Source: Symsagittifera roscoffensis (lineage: Eukaryota > Xenacoelomorpha > Acoela > Convolutidae). From it: a stretch of DNA of 64,000 nt. Below, piece after piece: positions 42,632 through 56,666 of the stretch. Position numbers and translations under genes: made by a program. The notes beneath the pieces are model-generated. The model was not told where the DNA came from. It saw only the letters and a list, made by a program, of their open reading frames with translations, and ran no database searches. Location of the stretch: the NCBI RefSeq assembly GCF_963678635.1, contig NC_087065.1:49243011-49307010 (forward strand), in the 5' to 3' direction. Every line of letters begins with the position of its first letter. Positions within the stretch are counted from its first letter, which is position 1.

Positions 42632-45360
42632 GCCGGAGCTTCTCGGTAACTCGAAACGGGCTGTGTGTCAGTGTGTTATTGAACACACTGGACACCACGG
42701 TTTCAACCCAGCGTGGAAAGAAATTTGGTTACGCTTTGCCGATGAGGACTGATTATGAAGAGAGACAAAACTTGAAGAGATATAGTGTGAAAGACTGCCC
42801 TTATCATGCCAAAAAAGATATAATTTTAAAAAGACTTGATGAGTTTAAATCTATTCATAAACTATTTTCAATGAAATCCGAAACAGACGACAGCTTGTCG
42901 AGCTGCTCGAATTTTCCGGAACGCCCCTCGTCATATGAACTAGAATCTGATAAACCGGTTTTGCCAGAAATAGAACACTTGAAAGGCAAAATAGGCGAGG
43001 GAGATTTTGAATCATTGCGGGCGGTATTAAATTGGAATGCGGATGTATTTTCAAAACTTAAGGCGGATATCGGTTGTTGCAACTTCATCGAACACGAAAT
43101 CGAACAAGAGGATGGCGCCGCTCCCCATAGGGAAGGCGCAAGACGAATGACATCACATAAATTGGAAGCGTGCCGAGCGGAAATAGAAATGTTGCTCGAA
43201 TACGACATGATAGAACCCTCGAAATCGCCGTGGGCTTGCGGAGTAGTCATGCCAAAAAAGAAGGGTGCAGCTTAGGTTCTGTTGCGACTTTCGCTACTTG
43301 AACGCGTTGAAAATAAAAGATACCCGATACCGAGACCGAGAATAGACGAGAGCCTCTCGAAGCTTGGTGACGCCAAGTTCTTCACCACTCTGGACTTGGA
43401 TTCGGCCTTCTGGCAGGTCCCTCTGCGGAAGAAGGTCAAAGAGAAGACCGGATTCGCATGTTAATTGGGGTTGTACTAGTGGAAGAGGATGCTCTTTTGG
43501 TTGTTCAACGCGACGGCCACTTTTCAAAGACTGATGGCTCAGGCTTTGACCAGAGTGACGAAGAAGTACGGGAACCTGGTGATGTGTTATGTGGATGACG
43601 TGGTCATGGCAACACCCACCCTGGAAGACCACTTTGATCGGCTAGAGGAGGTCTTTGGCTGCATGAAGAGAGCAGGCTTGATATGTAAACATTAGAAATG
43701 TGAGATACTAAGGGATTCAATAAAGTATCTAGGAAGAATGGTGGACAGGCATGGCTTGAGGTCGGACCCGGAAGCAGTAGAGGCTGTGTTAACATGGAAG
43801 GCTCCCAGAACGGACAGACAACTCATGAGCTTCCTAGGATTCGCCAATTATTACCGTGACTTCATAAAAGAATATGCAGACAAGGTGTATCCAATGCAGA
43901 AGCTGATGCGCAGCAAAGGGAAGAAGTTCCAATTGAACTAAGAAGCACAAGCTGCCTTCGAGAACATAAAGCGGGAACTGTGCGAAGCGCCAGTACTAGG
44001 CATGCCCACAGAGAAGGACATGTATGTCCCAGACACACACGCATCAGTAGTAGCCATCTCAGGAATACTGCATCAGGAGCAGGAATGGAATAGAAGAACA
44101 GTTCTACGTCCCATAGCATATGGCAGCAAGGTGTTAAGTGATACTGAGATGAAATATGGTGAACCGAAGGCAGAAATGTTTGCAGTAGTCACAATCGTGG
44201 AATAGTACCGCGCATACTTGGGGAGCGCTCCCTTTAAGTTACGCGTGGACAACAGAGCATTATCTTGGTTGAAGACATACTCGATGGATCAGAGTTATAT
44301 TGGTAGATGGATAGGAAGGTTAGATGACTACCACATGATAATCGAGCACAGGATGCGTGACAAACACCAGAATGCTGACAGCCTCAGCAAGAAGACCGAG
44401 TTCTATGAAAGACTGGAACAGAAGCAAGCCAATCAGGCAGAAATCAAGGAAGGGTTCTCGTTTCTGGACAAAGAAACTTACGAGGCGCTTCCCTTGACGA
44501 GATGGTTGGACAAGTCTGGACATCCAATTCCAGGACATCCTGAGTCACCTGTAGAAAAAGCAGCCGAGATAAAGATTCTATCCAAGAAGGACCCGGTGCC
44601 CTTGGATCTGTTGCTGCGCTCAAACCTGGTCCAGAAGGAACTCTCTCGCATGAATATAAACAGCCTCTCATTATTGGATAAAACGGTGCAAGTCCTACCG
44701 CAAGTGATGCGGATTCTGGGTGGATTGTTGGAGAGAGAAGTGACCAGAGATGACCCCGAGTGGGCAGCAGCCATGGCATCACTGACAGTCTGCGAGAAGG
44801 TGAAGATCATGCCGTCAAGACGACAAAACAAAGAAAATGAAAGGGATTGTAGGACTAAAGTTCAGCAACTGGTGCCTCAATACCCCAAAACGTCTTGACA
44901 AGCATATCATACAAACGGAAAGAACAGGGGAACGATACGCAATAGAATACCGTTACCGTTGAAGACCAGGATAAGGAAGGTGAGAAAGTTGAACGAAACC
45001 TGGGGCAAGATTGTTTGTCCAGGGAGACGAACAGTGAGTAGAGCAGGCGAGTTCAGGATCAACACCCAGGACAAGAAAGTTTGTCCGGGGAGTTTGATGT
45101 AGATGAAAAAATTCCTGATGAATACATACCCTGGAGGATAATATTTTGTCCGAGGAGTTCAGATGGATGAACAGAACGCACAGAACTGATCCAGAGGAGG
45201 GAACGTGCTCCATAGCAGACTCTTCAATGGATGACAACTCCCGGAATTCAGAAAGGGACACCTACTCAGACAGAAACTCGAGCTTAGGATCTGAACTGTC
45301 AGAGCTAGCGATCCAAACACTACTGGTGGAGACTCGAGCACGGGCCCTCAAGTTCCGGAA
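42592..45360 (+). pseudogene. pol: pol fragment: RT and RNase H, no integrase
   Basis: It is homologous to residues 1-930 or so of the intact minus pol. RT keeps T-L-D-L-D-S-A-F-W-Q and Y-V-D-D (near 43590). Small deletions near 43268 and 43318 shift the frame. Stops occur near 43463, 43480, 43693, 43939 and 44203. RNase H (44218-44400) keeps the R-V-D-N and N-A-D-S-L-S-K blocks. The linker (44900-45360) is recognisable by repeated TGTCCGGGGAG segments. Homology then stops: the zinc finger and DDE core of integrase are deleted, and the sequence jumps to the X region. Confidence 0.85.
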
Positions 45361-45377
45361 AGAATCCGAGACGAGAC

Positions 45378-45629
45378 GATCGGAAGAACCTATGCAACAG
45401 GATTCTGATCAAGCCGAGAAAGAAGACGATAAGGCTTCGACAGTAGGGATGTCCAGCCTGGACTTCAATTTCCTCAGCAATTTTGACGAGGGAGGAAGCC
45501 GTCGATCGGAAGAACCTATGCAACAGGATTCTGATCAAGCCGAGAAAGAAGACGATAAGGCTTCGACAGTAGGGATGTCCAGCCTGGACTTCAATTTCCT
45601 CAGCAATTTTGAAAACGGCACGGACACGT
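45378..45629 (+). repeat. 126-bp in-frame tandem duplication (42 residues)
   Basis: 45378-45503 and 45504-45629 are almost identical and keep the reading frame. The encoded block is acidic (R-R-S-E-E-P-M-Q-Q-D and so on). It lies at the border of the pol linker and the X region. Confidence 0.88.
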
Positions 45630-47404
45630 TGGAAGCGACGACTGAGCCTGCATACGAGGGAGCTTCCACGCTGGAACCTCCGTCGGCCGTCATGGGAACG
45701 AACCGGAACTTGCCGGAGAGCAGCTCTCCGAGCAATTCTAAAAATGCCGAACAGAAACTCTTAATGGAATCACCAAGGAGAAGAAGGATAGAAGGAACTG
45801 CCATAGTACCTTTCTTGGGAACGTTGCCCGAAGAAGAGTGGGAGGTTTATCATAGAGACCATGAAAATAGGACGTGATGCAGAATGGACAGAGTGGCCTT
45901 CATGGAAAAGGTCTGGGCAGTAGTCCAGAGCTACTGAACCCAGTCTATTTTGAAACTAGGTCTCAACCGACCTTTAATGAGGGAAGTCCTTGACAAACTG
46001 GACGAGTGTGAAGGGACATTGAGCGAGTTCTTGATCGACTCGGCCACTGACGAAAGTGAGGCAAACTCTCCTATCAAGATGACGCCGAAAGAAGACAAAG
46101 AAGAAGTGGTATATCTGTCAAGAACCCGGAAGGGAACGATGCGATCAAAAATTGTGATTGACAGAATTAATGAAATGAAGATGAAACTGGTTAGCAAGGT
46201 GACATTGAGGAAAACGGAAAAGACAAAGATGGATTCCGAAATCTCGATGAAAGCTGTCAACTCAGCTAAAAAAAACGCGTCGAAGAAGCTATGGACTTGC
46301 GACAGGGTGATGATCTATTGCCTGGCACAGACAGGATGTTGACTGACGTAGCGATGTTGCTACCCATTCTCATGGCAGGAATAAAATCAGCCAGTTACAA
46401 AACCAAGAAGAGTGACAGCACTCTGACTGGAGCGACGTTAGAAATGGAGATATTCAGCCAATACGGAGAGAGTACCCTTAAAGACTTCAAACCGTCTCCC
46501 ATGAATCACGGAAAAGGAAGCGTCGTAGGGCAGCTAGTCCCAGTGGAAAATAACCGACTGACAGTGTCGGAAACTGTATCGTTTGACGAACCCGCCGCTG
46601 GATACATGGAGATGTTAGAGTACAGAAGTTCGGCCAGAGGACACTTAAAGGCTCTGGAAGACAAAAGTGCCATGTAAGTTTATTCGGAGACGATGATGCA
46701 AGGCACCACCCTGAAGTAGAAGGCATACGGAACTCTGGTATTGTCTGAAATGCACGCGGAAACGATCGATCAGTTGGTGAGCCTTCCATGGAGAGCAGTA
46801 GTGTTACGATACTTACGAAGAAATGACAACCACCCCGAAGATCCACGCTCTGATAGCAATACCTTATGTGAGAACAGAGTTACAACTGAGGTTCGCTTGG
46901 TGCATGATTGGACTGACTCGCGAGGAATATGATTCGAAACAAAAAAGAAAAGATCGAAGGGAGAAAAGGTGTTCATGATGACGAGTGTGAATGATCTGAT
47001 GACCCAAGAAGGAGCAGCAGTAGCGTGCACTAAGCGGAGCAACGCTCTCTGTTTCGTTCGATTTATGATAGAACAAATTTCAGTGCCAGCCTTGAACACT
47101 TGCGTCATGATGCTAAGAGAAGGCGATGAACGAGCGAAAGTCTTGCTCTTGCTAGCACTGTTGGACATATATCAGAGCAAACCAATGCGAGTGAATATGA
47201 AAGAACCCGTGGAACTAGAACCGATGAAAATAAGAGACAAAATAATGAGGTTCTCAAACAAGGAGCTGATGCTCTCGAAAGAATCCATGGGAGCACTGCC
47301 AAAATCCAGTGAATACTGTGAACCGATCAGGAAGAAATCATACAGTTACGTATCCGGAATCATAGGGATGGCGTACAATCCCTTCATAAATGAAGACATA
47401 CGCG
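45630..47404 (+). pseudogene. N-terminal part of the X/ORF3 region of the plus element
   Basis: Several broken frames: F-L-G-T-L-P-E-E-E-W near 45815, which matches F-L-G-T-L-D-E-E-A-W in arm B (about 63895); unknown charged segments at 45950-46677; a remnant of the second SGNH-like domain near 46975-47010 (S-V-N-D at the G-x-N-D position); and Y-V-S-G-I-I-G-M-A-Y-N near 47345, matching arm B near 63230. It has no first SGNH domain. Function is unknown; stops near 45876, 46675 and 46930 make it dead. Confidence 0.68.
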
Positions 47405-49735
47405 ATTGCTTCTTTGATTACGAGCAAGCAGTGTTGCTAAGATTCTGGACGTCAAGAATTGTACCGGTAAGAAGCGCTGCTAATCAGCAGACCAAGCGGG
47501 GACTAGTCATGGAGGAAAAGGTGACTGCGCCTTCAGTGCCAAAATTGGAAAACCGAGTGGAGTTTGGATTGCGATTCCCGGACGAACTACTGAGAACGAG
47601 CTTAATGGTGGTATGGGAACTGATAGAACCATCACGGTGTCCTAGTCCCAACGCTGATTCGATATTACGTGCGACACAAGATGTGCAGAGGTAACCAAGC
47701 AGAAGTATATTGGAAAATGGAGAGAAGCGATCGGGGTGGAAATGAACATCCGGCAGAGTGAAACTTATCGATTACCGACGGGAGCGAGATATTTAGTGGG
47801 ATCAACTCTAGCTCCAATGTGCAAGAGCAGATACCCAGTGCATTTCGTAGCGGTGGAAGTGAAGAGTACGAGAACGATCGTGGATCAAGCCTTCTCAGTG
47901 CCGAAATTCGTAGGACTAGCAAGAATGTCAGAAAAATTTTACTGTGCAAAATGTTCTCAGCAGTTCCGGAGAGAACCAATAAGGAATTAGAATCGATACT
48001 GGGAAAGACGTTCATGGGATACGCCAGTGGGAATTTCAGTGATTTTGAAAGACAAAAGCTGAAAGGATAAACAGTCACGGATTAAAATGCAGTAGATGAG
48101 AATGATGAAGTCCGCCGAGTCATGATGGAAGTGGAACCGCTACTGGAAGCTTCGGGAAAACGTAATTGGAGGAGCATCATGTCAACACACGATGAGTTCA
48201 CCTGCCCTTGCTTGCTACAAACATGGTGGTACCCCGGGCGTATTAATCTGGTGTTGATCTGGGACTGTGGAGAGCTGCTCTCTATTGGTTTACCAGATTC
48301 ATCACAGCCCGTAACGATGGTGATAGTAGAAGTTATGATGACGATACGATGGCTGCAAGCTCATGTAAAAGAGAACAATAGACAGGAGACGAAAGAACAA
48401 TTACAGGAATTGGATTGTCTAAAAGATTTAGATCTTTTTGGGACAATGTGCAAAATTTTGAACATTCCGATGGAAGTGAAAAAGATATGGACCAGGAGAC
48501 GACTGATGCCATAGTTTAGGGCCAACATGACTGCATGGTTGTATGATTATGCTAAAAAGTATAAGTCGAAGCATAGCAGAATGTTCAGTGCGTATCAGCT
48601 GGACATTGGAGCAGGAGTTTTTAAGCGAGCTTTTGTAACTCATCGGAATACAGTAACCACCTCAGTGAAGAGAACTTCTAGGACAAGTGAATGTGACAGA
48701 AGGGAGAAAGAAGAGATGTTGAAGGAAGACTTGGAGAGAAACGTGACGTTGTGCCTCCACAACAGCTTCTGTCGAAACACAGAATCTAACGTTGATCTTC
48801 TACCTTGTTGTAAGCAAAGAGTAGAAGAGCAGAAGTGTTGGAGGACGGACTGCTTCCAACAGCGTCAGAATAGCTACCGACATGTTGCAAGACAGTGAGA
48901 CTGAAAGTGCGGAATCAATGTCTTAGGAGCAGGAGATGGAGCATTGACAAATGGCCGAAAAACAAGAACTAAAAAGAAAGAAAATTAGAAGAACTTCTAA
49001 GCGACGAACAGAGGAAGAAACAAAGAAACGACTGATCACTTTGTGGTGACTTGAAGGGCTTGGGTAAACTCTTGAAGAAGGAGATTATTTCATTGTTCTT
49101 TCTAACCACCGAGTTTCTTAATTTTAAAATTCAGGCCCAGTAACAACTAAATTTTCGAAGGGAAGAATCATAGTAGGATAATTTTAGTTTGTGTGTTGGC
49201 AGGACTGTCCGGCGTTTCTACACATTTTAAACCCAGGAGAAAAAAGTTTCAAATCGGGACATAAACATTGGAAGTCTAAAAAGATATTTTATCTTAAGTA
49301 TATCCTCGAAACTGCAGATTGGTGAAAGAATTCGGAAGGCTATAGTAGTGTAGTATGATTCCATTTATATTCTGCAGTGAGTCGATAGGACGTGGATAAA
49401 AGTGACTTCATGCAATTTGTAAATTCTGTTCGATGGCACTCTACCATTTTGATGAAGACTACGAGACTCAATGAGGACATTGACCGGGCTGTCCGGGGAG
49501 AATGTGACATTCGACCAGAATGTACGAAAATGCAGTTTCGCATTCGAATTTTTATCGACCAGAAAAAGAACATCTGACCTGGAAGATGGATGGTTTTAAC
49601 GGATTAGCGACGTTATTGGAACAATTAGACGAATCGGGAAGGGTTAGTTTTAACTGACATGCTAATTTTTAAAAATTCGATTGGGACGTGAATGACACGT
49701 AACCTTTTTATATTTGGCGCACACTGAAACGGCGA
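47405..49735 (+). repeat. X/UTR/LTR array, unit 1 (2331 bp)
   Basis: It holds the C-terminal two thirds of X in broken frames: P-S-R-C-P-S-P-N-A near 47640, F-T-C-P-C-L-L-Q-T-W-W-Y-P near 48205, and the tail to about 48930. The 3' UTR, polypurine tract (49488-49500) and first 235 bp of the LTR follow. Unit 2 starts abruptly at 'attgcttctttgatt'. Confidence 0.92.
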
Positions 49736-52066
49736 ATTGCTTCTTTGATTACGAGCAAGCAGTGTTGCTAAGATTTTGGACGTCAAGAATTGTAACGGTA
49801 AGAAGCGCTGCTAATCAGCAGACCAAGCGGGGACTAGTCTTGGAGGAAAAGGTGACTGCGCCTTCAGTGCCAAAATTGGAAAACCGAGTGGAGTTTGGAT
49901 TGCGATTCCCGGACGAACTACTGAGAACGAGCTTAATGGTGGTATGGGAACTGATGGAACCATCACGGTGTCCTAGTCCCAACGCTGATTCGATATTACG
50001 TGCGACACAAGATGTGCAGAGGTAACCAAGCAGAAGTATATTGGAAAATGGAGAGAAGCGATCGGGGTGGAAACGAACATCCGGCAGCGTGAAACTTATC
50101 AATTTCCGACGGGAGCGAGATATTTAGTGGGATCAACTCTAGCTCCAATGTGCAAGAGCAGATACCCAGTGCATTTCGTAGCGGTGGAAGTGAAGAGTAC
50201 GAGAACGATCGTGGATCAAGCCTTCTCAGTGCCGAAATGCGTAGGACTAGCAAGAATGTCAGAAAAATTTTACTGTGCAAAATGTTCTCAGCAGTTCCGG
50301 AGAGAACCAATAAGGAATTAGAATCGATACTGGGAAAGACGTTCATGGGATACGCCAGTGGGAATTTCAGTGATTTTGAAAGACAAAAGCTGAAAGGATA
50401 AACAGTCACGGATTAAAATGCAGTAGATGAGAATGATGAAGTCCGCCGAGTCATGATGGAAGTGGAACCGCTACTGGAAGCTTCGGGAAAACGTAATTGG
50501 AGGAGCATCATGTCAACACACGATGAGTTCACCTGCCCTTGCTTGCTACAAACATGGTGGTACCCCGGGCGTATTAATCTGGTGTTGATCTGGGACTGTG
50601 GAGAGCTGCTCTCTATTGGTTTACCAGATTCATCACAGCCCGTAACGATGGTGATAGTAGAAGTTATGATGACGATACGATGGCTGCAAGCTCATGTAAA
50701 AGAGAACAATAGACAGGAGACGAAAGAACAATTACAGGAATTGGATTGTCTAAAAGATTTAGATCTTTTTGGGACAATGTGCAAAATTTTGAACATTCCG
50801 ATGGAAGTGAAAAAGATATGGACCAGGAGACGACTGATTCCATAGTTTAGGGCCAACATGACTGCATGGTTGTATGATTATGCTAAAAAGTATAAGTCGA
50901 AGCATAGCAGAATGTACAGTGCGTATCAGCTGGACATTGGAGCAGGAGTTTTTAAGCGAGCTTTTGTAACTCATCGGAATACAGTAACCACCTCAGTGAA
51001 GAGAACTTCTAGGACAAGTGAATGTGACAGAAGGGAGAAAGAAGAGATGTTGAAGGAAGACTTGGAGAGAAACGTGACGTTGTGCCTCCACAACAGCTTC
51101 TGTCGAAACACAGAATCTAACGTTGATCTTCTACCTTGTTGTAAGCAAAGAGTAGAAGAGCAGAAGTGTTGGAGGACGGACTGCTTCCAACAGCGTCAGA
51201 ATAGCTACCGACATGTTGCAAGACAGTGAGACTGAAAGTGCGGAATCAATGTCTTAGGAGCAGGAGATGGAGCATTGACAAATGGCCGAAAAACAAGAAC
51301 TAAAAAGAAAGAAAATTAGAAGAACTTCTAAGCGACGAACAGAGGAAGAAACAAAGAAACGACTGATCACTTTGTGGTGACTTGAAGGGCTTGGGTAAAC
51401 TCTTGAAGAAGGAGATTATTTCATTGTTCTTTCTAACCACCGAGTTTCTTAATTTTAAAATTCAGGCCCAGTAACAACTAAATTTTCGAAGGGAAGAATC
51501 ATAGTAGGATAATTTTAGTTTGTGTGTTGGCAGGACTGTCCGGCGTTTCTACACATTTTAAACCCAGGAGAAAAAAGTTTCAAATCGGGACATAAACATT
51601 GGAAGTCTAAAAAGATATTTTATCTTAAGTATATCCTCGAAACTGCAGATTGGTGAAAGAATTCGGAAGGCTATAGTAGTGTAGTATGATTCCATTTATA
51701 TTCTGCAGTGAGTCGATAGGACGTGGATAAAAGTGACTTCATGCAATTTGTAAATTCTGTTCGATGGCACTCTACCATTTTGATGAAGACTACGAGACTC
51801 AATGAGGACATTGACCGGGCTGTCCGGGGAGAATGTGACATTCGACCAGAATGTACGAAAATGCAGTTTCGCATTCGAATTTTTATCGACCAGAAAAAGA
51901 ACATCTGACCTGGAAGATGGATGGTTTTAACGGATTAGCGACGTTATTGGAACAATTAGACGAATCGGGAAGGGTTAGTTTTAACTGACATGCTAATTTT
52001 TAAAAATTCGATTGGGACGTGAATGACACGTAACCTTTTTATATTTGGCGCACACTGAAACGGCGA
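49736..52066 (+). repeat. X/UTR/LTR array, unit 2 (2331 bp)
   Basis: It has the same length as unit 1 and is nearly identical to it. Both share the same stops and the same read-out of the X remnant, so this pair is probably the youngest step of the expansion. Confidence 0.92.
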
Positions 52067-54340
52067 ATTGCTTCTTTGATTACGAGCAAGCAGTGTTGCT
52101 AAGATTTTGGACGTCAAGAATTGTAACGGTAAGAAGCGCTGCTAATCAGCAGACCAAGCGGGGACTAGTCTTGGAGGAAAAGGTGACTGCGCCTTCAGTG
52201 CCAAAATTGGAAAACCGAGTGGAGTTTGGATTGCGATTCCCGGACGAACTACTGAGAACGAGCTTAATGGTGGTATGGGAACTGATGGAACCATCACGGT
52301 GTCCTAGTCCCAACGCTGATTCGATATTACGTGCGACACAAGATGTGCAGAGGTAACCAAGCAGAAGTATATTGGAAAATGGAGAGAAGCGATCGGGGTG
52401 GAAACGAACATCCGGCAGCGTGAAACTTATCGATTTCCGACGGGAGCGAGATATTTAGTGGGATCAACTCTAGCTCCAATGTGCAAGAGCAGATACCCAG
52501 TGCATTTCGTAGCGGTGGATGTGAAGAGTACGAGAACGATCGTGTATCAAGCCTTCTCAGTGCCGAAATGCGTAAGACTAGCAAGAATGTCAGAAAAATC
52601 TTACTGTGCAAAATGTTCTCAGCAGTTCCGGAGAGAACCAATAAAGAATTAGAATCGATACTGGGAAAGAAGTTCATGGGATACGCCAGTGGGAATTTCA
52701 GTGATTTTGAAAGACAAAAGCAGAAAGGATCAACAGTCACGGATTAAAATGCAGTAGATGAGAATGATGAAGTCCGCCGAGTGATGATGGAAGTAGAACC
52801 ACTACTGGAAGCTTCGGGAAAACGTAATTGGAGGAGCATCAAGTCAACACACGATGAGTTTACCTGCCATTGCTTGCTACAAACATGGTGGTACCCCGGG
52901 GGTATTAATCTGGTGTTGATCTGGGACTGTGGAGAGCTGCTCTCTATTGGTTAACCAGATTGATCACAGCCCATAACGATGGTGATAGTAGAAGTTATGA
53001 TGGCGATACAATGGCTGCAAGCTCATGTAAAAAAGAACAATAGACAGGAGACGAAAGAACAATTACAGGAATTGGATTGTCTAAAAGGTTTAGATCTTTT
53101 TGAGACAATGTGCAAAATTTTGAACATTCCGATCGAAGTGAAAAAGATATGGACCAGAAGACGACTGATGCCATAGTTTAGAGCCAACATGACTGCATGG
53201 TTGTATGATTATGCTAAGAAGTATATGTCGAAGCATAGCAGAAAGTACAGTGCGTATCAGCTGGACATTGGAGCAGGAGTTTTTAAGCGAGCTTTTGTAA
53301 CTCATCGGAATACAGTAACCACCGCAGTGAAGAGAACTTCTAGGACAAGTGAATGTGACAGAAGGGAGAAAGAAGAGATGTTGAAGGAAGAGAATCTAAC
53401 GTTGATCTTCTACCTTGTTGTAAACAAAGAGTAGAAGAGCAGAAGTGTTGGAGGACTGCTTCCAGCAGCGTCAGAATAGCTACCGACATGTTGCAAGACA
53501 CAGAGACTGAAAGTGCGGAGTCAATGTCGCAGGAGCAGGAGATGGAGCATTGACAAATGGCCGAAAAACAAGAACCAAGAAGAAAGAAAATTAGAAGAAC
53601 TTCTAAGCGATGAACAGAGGAAGAAACAAAGAAACGACTGATCACTTTGTGGTGACTTGAAGGGCTTGGGTAATCTCTTGAAGAAGGAGATTTCTTCATT
53701 GTTCTTTCTAACCACCGAGTTTCTTAATTTCAAAATTCAGGCCCAGTAACAACTAAATTTTCGAAGGGAAGAATCATAGGAGGATAATTTTAGTTTGTGT
53801 GTTGGCAGGGCTGTCCGGCGTTTCTACACTTTTTAAACCCAGGAGAAAAAAGTTTCAAATCGGGACATAGGCATTGGAAGTCTAAAAGGATATTTTATCT
53901 TAAGTGTATCCTCGAAACTACAGATTGGTGAAAGAATTTGGAGGCTATAGTAGTGTAGTATGATTCCATTTATATTCTGCAGTGAGTCGATAGGACGTGG
54001 ATAAAAGTGACTTCATGCAATTTGTAAATTCTGTTCGATGGCACTGTACCATTTTGATGAAGACTACGAGACTCAATGAGGACATTGACCGGGCTGTCCG
54101 GGGAGAATGTGACATTCGACCAGAATGTACGAAAATGCAGTTTCGCAATCGAATTTTTATCGACCAGAAAAAGAACATCTGACCTGGAAGATGGATGGTT
54201 TTAACGGATTAGCGACGTTATTGGAACAATTAGACGAATCGGGAAGGGTTAGTTTTAACTGACATGCTAATTTTTAAAATTTCGATTGGGACGTGAATGA
54301 CACGTAACCTTTTTATATTTGGCGCACACTGAAACGGCGA
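52067..54340 (+). repeat. X/UTR/LTR array, unit 3 (2274 bp)
   Basis: It differs from units 1 and 2 by many point changes and by a deletion of about 57 bp near 53390 that removes the R-N-V-T-L-C-L-H-N-S-F coding part. Confidence 0.9.
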
Positions 54341-56666
54341 ATTGCTTCTTTGATTACGAGCAAGCAGTGTTGCTAAGATTCTGGACGTCAAGAATTGTAT
54401 TGGTAAGAAGCGCTGCTAATCAGCAGACCAAGCGGGGACTAGTCTTGGAGGAAAAGGTGACTGCGCCTTCAGTGGCAAAATTGGAAAACCGAGTGGAGTT
54501 TGGATTGCGATTACCGGACGAACTACTGAGAACGAGCTAAATGATGGTATGGGAACTGATAGAACCATCACGGTGTCCTAGTCCCAACGCTGATTCGATA
54601 TTACGTGCGACACAAGATGTGCAGAGGTAACCAAGCAGAAGTATATTGGAAAATGGAGAGAAGCGATCGGGGTGGAAACGAACATCCGGCAGCGTGAAAC
54701 TTATCGATTACCGACGGGAGCGAGATATTTAGTGGGATCAACTCTAGCTCCAATGTGCAAGAGCAGATACCCAGTGCACTTCGTAGCGGTGAATGTGAAG
54801 AGTACGAGAACGATCGTGGATCAAGCCTTCTCAGTGCCGAAATGCGTAAGACTAGCAAGAATGTCAGAAAAATCTTACTGTGCAAAATGTTCTCAGCAGT
54901 TCCGGAGAGAACCAATAAAGAATTAGAATCGATACTGGGAAAGAAGATCATGGGCTACGCCAGTGGGAATTTCAGTGATTTTGAAAGACAAAAGCAGAAA
55001 GGATCAACAGTCACGGATTAAAATGCAGTAGATGAGAATGATGAAGTCCGCCGAGTGATGATGGAAGTGGAACCACTACTGGAAGCTTCGGGAAAACGTA
55101 ATTGGAGGAGCATCAAGTCAACACACGATGAGTTCACCTGCCATTGCTTGCTACAAACATGGTGGTACCCCGGGGGTATTAATCTGGTGTTGATCTGGGA
55201 CTGTGGAGAGCTGCTCTCTATTCGTTAACCAGATTGATCACAGCCCATAACGATGGTGATAGTAGAAGTTATGATGGCGATACAATGGCTGCAAGCTCAT
55301 CTAAAAAAGAACAATAGACAGGAGACGAAAGAACAATTACAGGAATTGGATTGTGTAAAAGGTTTAGATCTTTTTGAGACAATGTGCAAAATTTTGAACA
55401 TTCCGATCGAAGTGAAAAAGATATGGACCAGAAGACGACTGATGCCATAGTTTAGAGCCAACATGACTGCATGGTTGTATGATTATGCTAAGAAGTATAT
55501 GTCGAAGCATAGCAGAAAGTACAGTGCGTATTAGCTGGACATTGGAGCAGGAGTTTTTAAGCGAGCTTTTGTAACTCATCGGAATACAGTAACCACCGCA
55601 GTGAAGAGAACTTCTAGGACAAGTGAATGTGACAGAAGGGAGAAAGAAGAGATGTTGAAGGAAGACTTGGAGAGAAACGTGACGTTGTGCCTCCACAACA
55701 GCTTCTGTCGAAACAGAGAATCTAACGTTGATCTTCTACCTTGTTGTAAGCAAAGAGTAGAAGAGCAGAAGTGTTGGAGGACTGCTTCCAGCAGCGTCAG
55801 AATAGCTACCGACATGTTGCAAGACACAGAGACTGAAAGTGCGGAGTCAATGTCGCAGGAGCAGGAGATGGAGCATTGACAAATGGCCGAAAAACAAGAA
55901 CCAAAAAGAAACAAAATTAGAAGAACTTCTAAGCGATGAACAGAGGAAGAAACAAAGAAACGACTGATCACTTTGTGGTGACTTGAAGGGCTTGGGTAAT
56001 CTCTTGAAGAAGGAGATTTCTTCATTGTTCTTTCTAACCACCGAGTTTCTTAATTTCAAAATTCAGGCCCAGTAACAACTAAATTTTCGAAGGGGAGAAT
56101 CATAGTAGGATAATTTTAGTTTGTGTGTTGGCAGGACTGTCCGGCGTTTCTACACAATTTAAACCCAGGAGAAAAAAGTTTCAAATCGGGACATAGGCAT
56201 TGGAAGTCTAAAAGTATATTTTATCTTAAGTATATCCTCGAAACTGCAGATTGGTGAAAGAATTTGGAGGCTATAGTAGTGTAGTATAATTCCATTTATA
56301 TTCTGCAGTGAGTCGATAGGACGTGGATAAAAGTGACTTCATGCAATTTGTAAATTCTGTTCGATGGCACTGTACCATTTTGATGAAGACTACGAGACTC
56401 AATGAGGACATTGACCGGGCTGTCCGGGGAGAATGTGACATTCGACCAGAATGTACGAAAATGCAGTTTCGCATTCGAATTTTTATCGACGAGAAAAAGA
56501 ACATCTGACCTGGAAGATGATTGGTTTTAACGGATTAGCGACGTTATTGGAACAATTAGACGAATCGGGAAGGGTTAGTTTTAACTGACATGCTAATTTT
56601 TAAAATTTCGATTGGGACGTGAATGACACGTAACCTTTTTTTATTTGGCGCACACTGAAACGGCGA
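54341..56666 (+). repeat. X/UTR/LTR array, unit 4 (2326 bp)
   Basis: It shares most variants with unit 3 and unit 5, for example the TAA after S-I-R near 55225, but lacks the deletion of unit 3. Confidence 0.9.
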
